From assembly GCF_014168535.1 (NCBI RefSeq), contig NZ_CP060007.1, positions 1,736,001 to 1,800,000 on the forward strand: DNA of 64,000 nucleotides, in the 5' to 3' direction. Under the pieces are notes generated by a model. It searched no databases and was not told the DNA's origin. It worked only from the letters and a program-made list of their open reading frames with translations. Of the stretch, positions 60,786-64,000 are shown piece after piece (positions within the stretch are counted from its first letter, which is position 1; each line of letters begins with the position of its first letter). The translations under genes were made by a program, and so were the position numbers. The stretch is from Lacibacter sediminis (GTDB lineage: Bacteria; Bacteroidota; Bacteroidia; Chitinophagales; Chitinophagaceae).

Positions 60786-61481
60786 ATGGCTATTACTGCA
60801 CAACAAAAACAAAAGATACTCCGGGTAGTAAATGTATTTGAAACCGGAAGTATTGCAGGCAATTATGCTGCCATTACATTGTTGAAAGATGGTCCTCCGG
60901 GAGCCGACGGCAGCCCGATGAAGCAAATTACGTATGGCCGCAGCCAGACAACAGAGTTCGGCAATTTAAAAATGCTGATTCAACAGTACATTGATGCGAA
61001 TGGATCGTTTGCTGATGCATTAAAACCTTATGTAAGTAAGATCGGGAAGAAGCCAAGTCTTTGTACTGATGCTCTTCTTTTACAAACGTTGAAAACAGCA
61101 GGTAAAACAGATCCTGTCATGAAAAAGGCACAGGACGATTTTTTTGAACAATTGTATTACCAGCCGGCGCTTAACTGGTTTACGGGTATGAAGTTTACCA
61201 CGGCGTTAAGTATGTTGGTTATTTATGACAGTTTTATTCACAGCGGTACAGTGCCTTCCTGGTTACGTGAGCGTTTTGCAGAAGCTGTACCTAAAAACGG
61301 TGGTGATGAAAAAAACTGGATCAAACAATATGTACATGCAAGACATAACTGGCTGGCAAATCATTCACGGGCCATCCTGCGCAAAACTATTTACCGCACA
61401 CAGTGTTTCAAAACCAATATTGCAAAAGATAACTGGGATCTGTTGCAGGTTATACATGCGAATGGTATAGCTGTAAGCTGA
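60786..61481 (+). CDS. GH46-like (chitosanase-type) protein
   Basis: 231 residues, mostly helical. KILRVVNVFETGSIAGNYAA and QITYGRSQTTEFGNLKMLIQ resemble the two-lobed lysozyme-like GH46 fold, in which an early Glu (here in FETG) and a following acidic residue are catalytic. No signal peptide was found, which is unusual for a chitosanase; it could be an intracellular glycosidase or a phage-type lysozyme relative. It may act on chitosan or peptidoglycan-like glycans. The final call would need a family search. Confidence 0.6.
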   Translation: MAITAQQKQKILRVVNVFETGSIAGNYAAITLLKDGPPGADGSPMKQITYGRSQTTEFGNLKMLIQQYIDANGSFADALKPYVSKIGKKPSLCTDALLLQTLKTAGKTDPVMKKAQDDFFEQLYYQPALNWFTGMKFTTALSMLVIYDSFIHSGTVPSWLRERFAEAVPKNGGDEKNWIKQYVHARHNWLANHSRAILRKTIYRTQCFKTNIAKDNWDLLQVIHANGIAVS

Positions 61482-61608
61482 AAAGTATAAGCTGGAGATG
61501 CAACTGTTGTTTCACTTTTTCTTAAGCTGTATTTCATTCCTTTGTTTGCGGAGCATATTTTCTTTTGAGTTGCAAGGAAAGCCGGAGGCAAGAAAACGAT
61601 TGCTGCAT

Positions 61609-61639
61609 AAAAAAGCAGATTCCTTTTACGGAATCTGCT
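61609..61639 (-). terminator. Terminator of the CsbD gene (reverse strand)
   Basis: AGCAGATTCC (61614-61623) and GGAATCTGCT (61630-61639) are a perfect 10-bp inverted repeat. Read on the reverse strand it is followed by a T-run. Confidence 0.82.
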
Positions 61640-61666
61640 GTAAAAAAATAGTTGAGGCATTAAACG

Positions 61667-61855
61667 TTAACCCAGGTCTTTTAACCACTTCACCAATTCA
61701 TCTTTGGCTTTGCCGGTTTTCTTTTGAATTCTTCCCCACAATTCATCGTCTTTTCCTTCTTCGTAAGTAAGATCATCATCGGTTAACTCGGCATATTGCT
61801 GTTTGAGTTTGCCTTTCCACTCATTCCATTGTCCTTTTACTTCTAATTTGTCCAT
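61667..61855 (-). CDS. CsbD-family stress protein
   Basis: 62 residues of the CsbD fold: [20 protein letters not shown] with [19 protein letters not shown] and [17 protein letters not shown]. CsbD-type proteins are small, hydrophilic and induced by general stress or phosphate limitation in other bacteria; function unknown. TGGCAC occurs about 65 bp upstream on its strand (61910-61915) but without a good -12 element. It has its own terminator. Confidence 0.88.
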   Translation of the reverse strand: MDKLEVKGQWNEWKGKLKQQYAELTDDDLTYEEGKDDELWGRIQKKTGKAKDELVKWLKDLG

Positions 61856-61914
61856 ACGATCATGTTTAGGTGTTATAAATTGTGTACCCGCTTATACTGT
61901 AGGAAAACTGTGCC

Positions 61915-62060
61915 AGAAAAGCTGCAGCGTGCAAGCTACTTGCTTCCGGCTGCTGGCTGCAAGCTTGTTTACGTTAAGTATGATTGTTGTTAAATGGTTG
62001 GCATGTAAACCATAATGCAGTTTCCTTATCCTAAGTTCTTCCCGTCTTTGCGTCTTCGTG
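61915..62060. repeat. Dispersed short repeats between CsbD and the hydrophilic protein gene
   Basis: GTGCAAGCTACTTGCTTCCG and CTGGCTGCAAGCTTG (about 61929-61966), then TTCCCGTCTTTGCGTCTTCG (from about 62038). These are the same word families as near fmt and ParA. The 388-bp gap (61856-62243) has no gene. Confidence 0.45.
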
Positions 62061-62202
62061 GCATCACTTGCATCTTTCGGCAAAAGCAGATATAATGAAT
62101 AATAAAACCTTTACAAACGGTTAAACCACAGCATCCTCAACCACAGGCGTTTAGTAAAACTGATCGTCTGCAATAACTGCTGTTTCTTTAACATTTCATC
62201 AC

Positions 62203-62217
62203 TGGCCTCATATTTGA
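62203..62217 (+). promoter_or_regulatory. Candidate sigma-54 (-24/-12) promoter
   Basis: TGGCCT at 62203-62208, five bases, then TTGA at 62214-62217; the GG-N10 spacing fits RpoN promoters although two consensus bases differ. The ATG follows 26 bases after the box. Confidence 0.35.
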
Positions 62218-62243
62218 AACAGTAGAAGTATAAAACATACATT

Positions 62244-62453
62244 ATGGCACAATCAGAAGAAATAAAAAAGAAAAAAACAGATGAAGAAACATCTGCTATA
62301 AAACCCGATCCTGAAACACTTCACAAAACAGATCCGCAGGATAATATGAAGGGACCTATCTCTTCGCTTGTGAATGGTGTAAAAGAAGTGGTGGAAGAAA
62401 ATGATAAGGAATCAAAAGAAGAAGCAACGAGGAAGAGAGATGAGCATATGTAA
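62244..62453 (+). CDS. Small hydrophilic Lys/Glu-rich protein
   Basis: 69 residues without hydrophobic segments: EEIKKKKTDEETSAIKPDPE, then MKGPISSLVNGVKEVVEEND and a KESKEEATRKRDEHM tail. Probably disordered; the middle segment could form one helix. A stress-protectant role is suggested only by composition and by the nearby CsbD gene. A long inverted repeat follows. Confidence 0.6.
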   Translation: MAQSEEIKKKKTDEETSAIKPDPETLHKTDPQDNMKGPISSLVNGVKEVVEENDKESKEEATRKRDEHM

Positions 62454-62495
62454 ATAGTAGAATTTGTAAGTTGTAAGTTCCGGGTTCTAAGTTTT

Positions 62496-62559
62496 AAGTA
62501 TGCCATACCTGGCAGTCACTTCCTTTCTTGAAGGAAAGAGCAAGAGGTATGGCATACTT
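62496..62559. terminator. 15-bp inverted repeat AAGTATGCCATACCT between convergent genes
   Basis: AAGTATGCCATACCT (62496-62510) and AGGTATGGCATACTT (62545-62559) pair perfectly around an inner hairpin TTCCTT...AAGGAA. Each arm is itself a near-palindrome (GTATGCCATAC). No long U-run, so it is a terminator or a double operator. A short AAGTTGTAAGTTCC repeat precedes it. Confidence 0.6.
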
Positions 62560-62567
62560 GAACCTGT

Positions 62568-63362
62568 TTATAATCTCCTGATCCAGATATTACGGTATTG
62601 TGTTTTACAGCTATGATCCTGTAAAGAAATTACATCTTCACCATGTGCAGAGGTATAAGTGTGTAAGCCGATATAGTTTGTAAGGCCATTGATGGTCACA
62701 TTATTTTGAACCAACACTCCGTTGTGCAGCACGGTGATTCTTGCAGGTGCATCTAATTCGCCGGTTGTTTTAAAACGGGGTGCTGTGTAAATAACATCGT
62801 AGGTATTCCATTCTGCCGGGTTACGCATGGCGTTTACCAGCGGTGCATGATCTTTATAAATACTTCCTGCCTGCCCGTTACGGTATGTTCTGTTGCCATA
62901 CGAATCGAGTACCTGCAACTCATAACGGTTTTGGAAAAATACACCACTGTTACCACGGTCTTGCCCGCCGTATTCAATACTGTCGGGTGCACTCCATTCA
63001 ATATGCAACTGGCAATCACCGAATAAAAGTTTGGTTTCAATACCACCAGTACCGGGTACTACTTCAAAGTAATCGTTGTTTACGATTTTCCATCGGGGTG
63101 CTTTTGTTTTGTCCCGCTGGCTAACCCATTGATCTAAATTTTTACCATCAAATAAAACGATCGCATCGGATGGAGCTTCTCCTGCTTTTTTGCCGGGTGT
63201 GATTATTTTTACTTCAGGGTTCCATATTTCTGTCATCTCAGCCTTCATCGGCATGGGTGATACTTCCGGTGCTGTATTCACAAATTTTTTCTGTGCGCTG
63301 GAGGTAGATGCAGAAAAAAGAAAGATGCTGAACAGACCAACGATGATGTTAGTAGATTTCAT
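62568..63362 (-). CDS. DUF1080 (3-keto-disaccharide hydrolase-like) secreted protein
   Basis: 264 residues with a signal peptide (MKSTNIIVGLFSIFLFSAST, cleavage after SSAQ). The DUF1080 concanavalin-like domain is clear: DAIVLFDGKNLDQWVSQRDK, PRWKIVNNDYFEVVPGTGGI, DCQLHIEWSAPDS, RGNSGVFFQNRYELQVLDSY and PAEWNTYDVIYTAPRF. Characterised relatives act on 3-keto sugars or are lectin-like; the substrate here is open. Confidence 0.9.
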   Translation of the reverse strand: MKSTNIIVGLFSIFLFSASTSSAQKKFVNTAPEVSPMPMKAEMTEIWNPEVKIITPGKKAGEAPSDAIVLFDGKNLDQWVSQRDKTKAPRWKIVNNDYFEVVPGTGGIETKLLFGDCQLHIEWSAPDSIEYGGQDRGNSGVFFQNRYELQVLDSYGNRTYRNGQAGSIYKDHAPLVNAMRNPAEWNTYDVIYTAPRFKTTGELDAPARITVLHNGVLVQNNVTINGLTNYIGLHTYTSAHGEDVISLQDHSCKTQYRNIWIRRL

Positions 63363-63448
63363 TTGTAAGAATTAAGCAATGTTTGTAAATAAAAAAGGCA
63401 GCTGATTGCCGCCTTTAAATTTATAGAAATATGCAGGAACAGGAAAAA

Positions 63449-64000
63449 CTATTCTTTTCCATCGTTCTTTATAAAGTCCGCAATTACATAAATGTTATCG
63501 GAAATAGATTTTGTATCGAGGCGCCCTCCTTTTTGTACATTTAAAGAAGGGTCGGGAATGGATGCAACTTTGTTTCCCTGTTTATCAAAGTATTCTTTTG
63601 TATTGGTTGTAAAGTCAATTTTTTCTTTCGGCGTGCCGTTCTCGTACCAGCTCATCGCTTTGCCGCTTGGTTCATTATTGAAAAAAGTGGCTTCTAACTT
63701 CTTCTGCCCATTTTGATACCAGGCAATATATTTTCCGTTGACCGTGTTTACATCTTTCATTGTTGCTTTCATTAGTATCTCACCACTGCTGTAGAATTGA
63801 GTGAGTTCAAATAAATTTCCGGTTCCCTGCATTTCTAAAAACGGAATGCCTTTAGAGTCAACATACTTTACTGTCTTATTTCCATCTGTCACTTTTATTT
63901 CAATGGCCGGCTTGCCATTTTCATGGAAATATTTGGGATCAACACTGCTGCTCATTTCACCATTTTCAAAAAGAGCTTCGAATTTCAGCTTTCCGTTTTC
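63449..64000 (-). CDS. YwqK/MORN-like repeat protein, cut by the right edge
   Basis: The reverse strand is open from the edge to the stop at 63449 (183 codons seen; the first codons in the window read ENGKLKFEALFENGEMSSSV, so the start lies outside). Repeats of about 22-24 residues with Y/F-x-NGK/Q-x-x-x (YFHENGKPAIEIKVTDGN, FYSSGEILMKATM, WYQNGQKKLEATFFNNE, WYENGTPKEKIDFTTN) are the MORN-like pattern of the toxin-antitoxin YwqK antitoxin family; no partner gene is seen. Function unknown. Confidence 0.75.
   Translation of the reverse strand, partial: ENGKLKFEALFENGEMSSSVDPKYFHENGKPAIEIKVTDGNKTVKYVDSKGIPFLEMQGTGNLFELTQFYSSGEILMKATMKDVNTVNGKYIAWYQNGQKKLEATFFNNEPSGKAMSWYENGTPKEKIDFTTNTKEYFDKQGNKVASIPDPSLNVQKGGRLDTKSISDNIYVIADFIKNDGKE

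Noticed and set aside
61910..61915. TGGCAC upstream of the CsbD gene as a sigma-54 site.
   Set aside because: The -12 part reads TCCT instead of TTGC, and it is about 55 bases from the start codon, unlike the other three sites.
61892..62083. A 63-codon reverse frame upstream of CsbD.
   Set aside because: Its sequence derives from dispersed short repeats (GACGCAAAGACGG type) and low-complexity DNA.

Overview
The window looks like chromosomal DNA of a Bacteroidota bacterium, most likely a soil or freshwater member of Chitinophagaceae (family level is inference). Directly visible reasons are a SusC/SusD pair, two proteins ending in type IX secretion (T9SS) sorting domains, a DUF3467 protein, promoter-like TAnnTTTG boxes close to start codons, and almost no Shine-Dalgarno sequences. 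No rRNA, tRNA, CRISPR array, transposase or phage gene was seen.

Layout. 1-9987: a fructan/fructose utilisation locus. A divergent sugar sensor (cut by the left edge) faces an MFS sugar porter, a fructokinase, SusC, SusD, a secreted thioredoxin-fold protein and a secreted GH32 fructanase. Fructans would be bound and imported by SusCD, cut to fructose by GH32, moved inward by the MFS porter and phosphorylated. 10-29 kb: mostly housekeeping genes: DUF3467, Ldh2-type dehydrogenase, aspartate kinase, a tandem pair of unknown secreted proteins, proline dehydrogenase, thyA, a four-helix-bundle gene, folA, two methyltransferases, an ABC1/UbiB kinase, RNase H, a LysM protein, a TPM protein, fmt, ParA, an MBL hydrolase and a metallophosphoesterase. 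29.8-44.6 kb: envelope proteins, an M16 peptidase, htpG, fructosamine kinase, a histone-H1-like/SWIB protein, TauE, a TPR protein, an SDR, a DsbA-like protein and YccF. 44.9-49.3 kb: a T9SS-exported GH16 glucanase, a membrane protein and two lipoproteins. 49.3-54 kb: two histidine kinase/response regulator pairs, one in a four-gene operon with two unknown proteins. 54.4-56.7 kb: a three-gene cassette of unknown function whose first two genes carry the same 33-bp leader element. 56.8-57.0 kb: remnant of a Cys-rich gene. 57.2-64 kb: a large T9SS metallopeptidase, a GH46-like enzyme, CsbD, a small hydrophilic protein, a DUF1080 protein and a YwqK-like protein cut by the right edge.

Two things run through the window. 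First, short degenerate two-arm repeats (runs such as ATGAATGATGAGT on one arm, and CATTCATCACTC or CTAATTCC on the other) lie in many gene gaps, often starting at a stop codon. Copies are inserted in frame inside two housekeeping genes (fmt and an RsmF-like methyltransferase), and inverted copies bracket a four-helix-bundle gene that separates thyA from folA. Second, many promoter-like boxes lie so close to start codons that leaderless or very short-leader transcripts are likely, and three genes have TGGC-N10-TTG/GC-type elements resembling sigma-54 promoters at nearly the same distance from the start codon.
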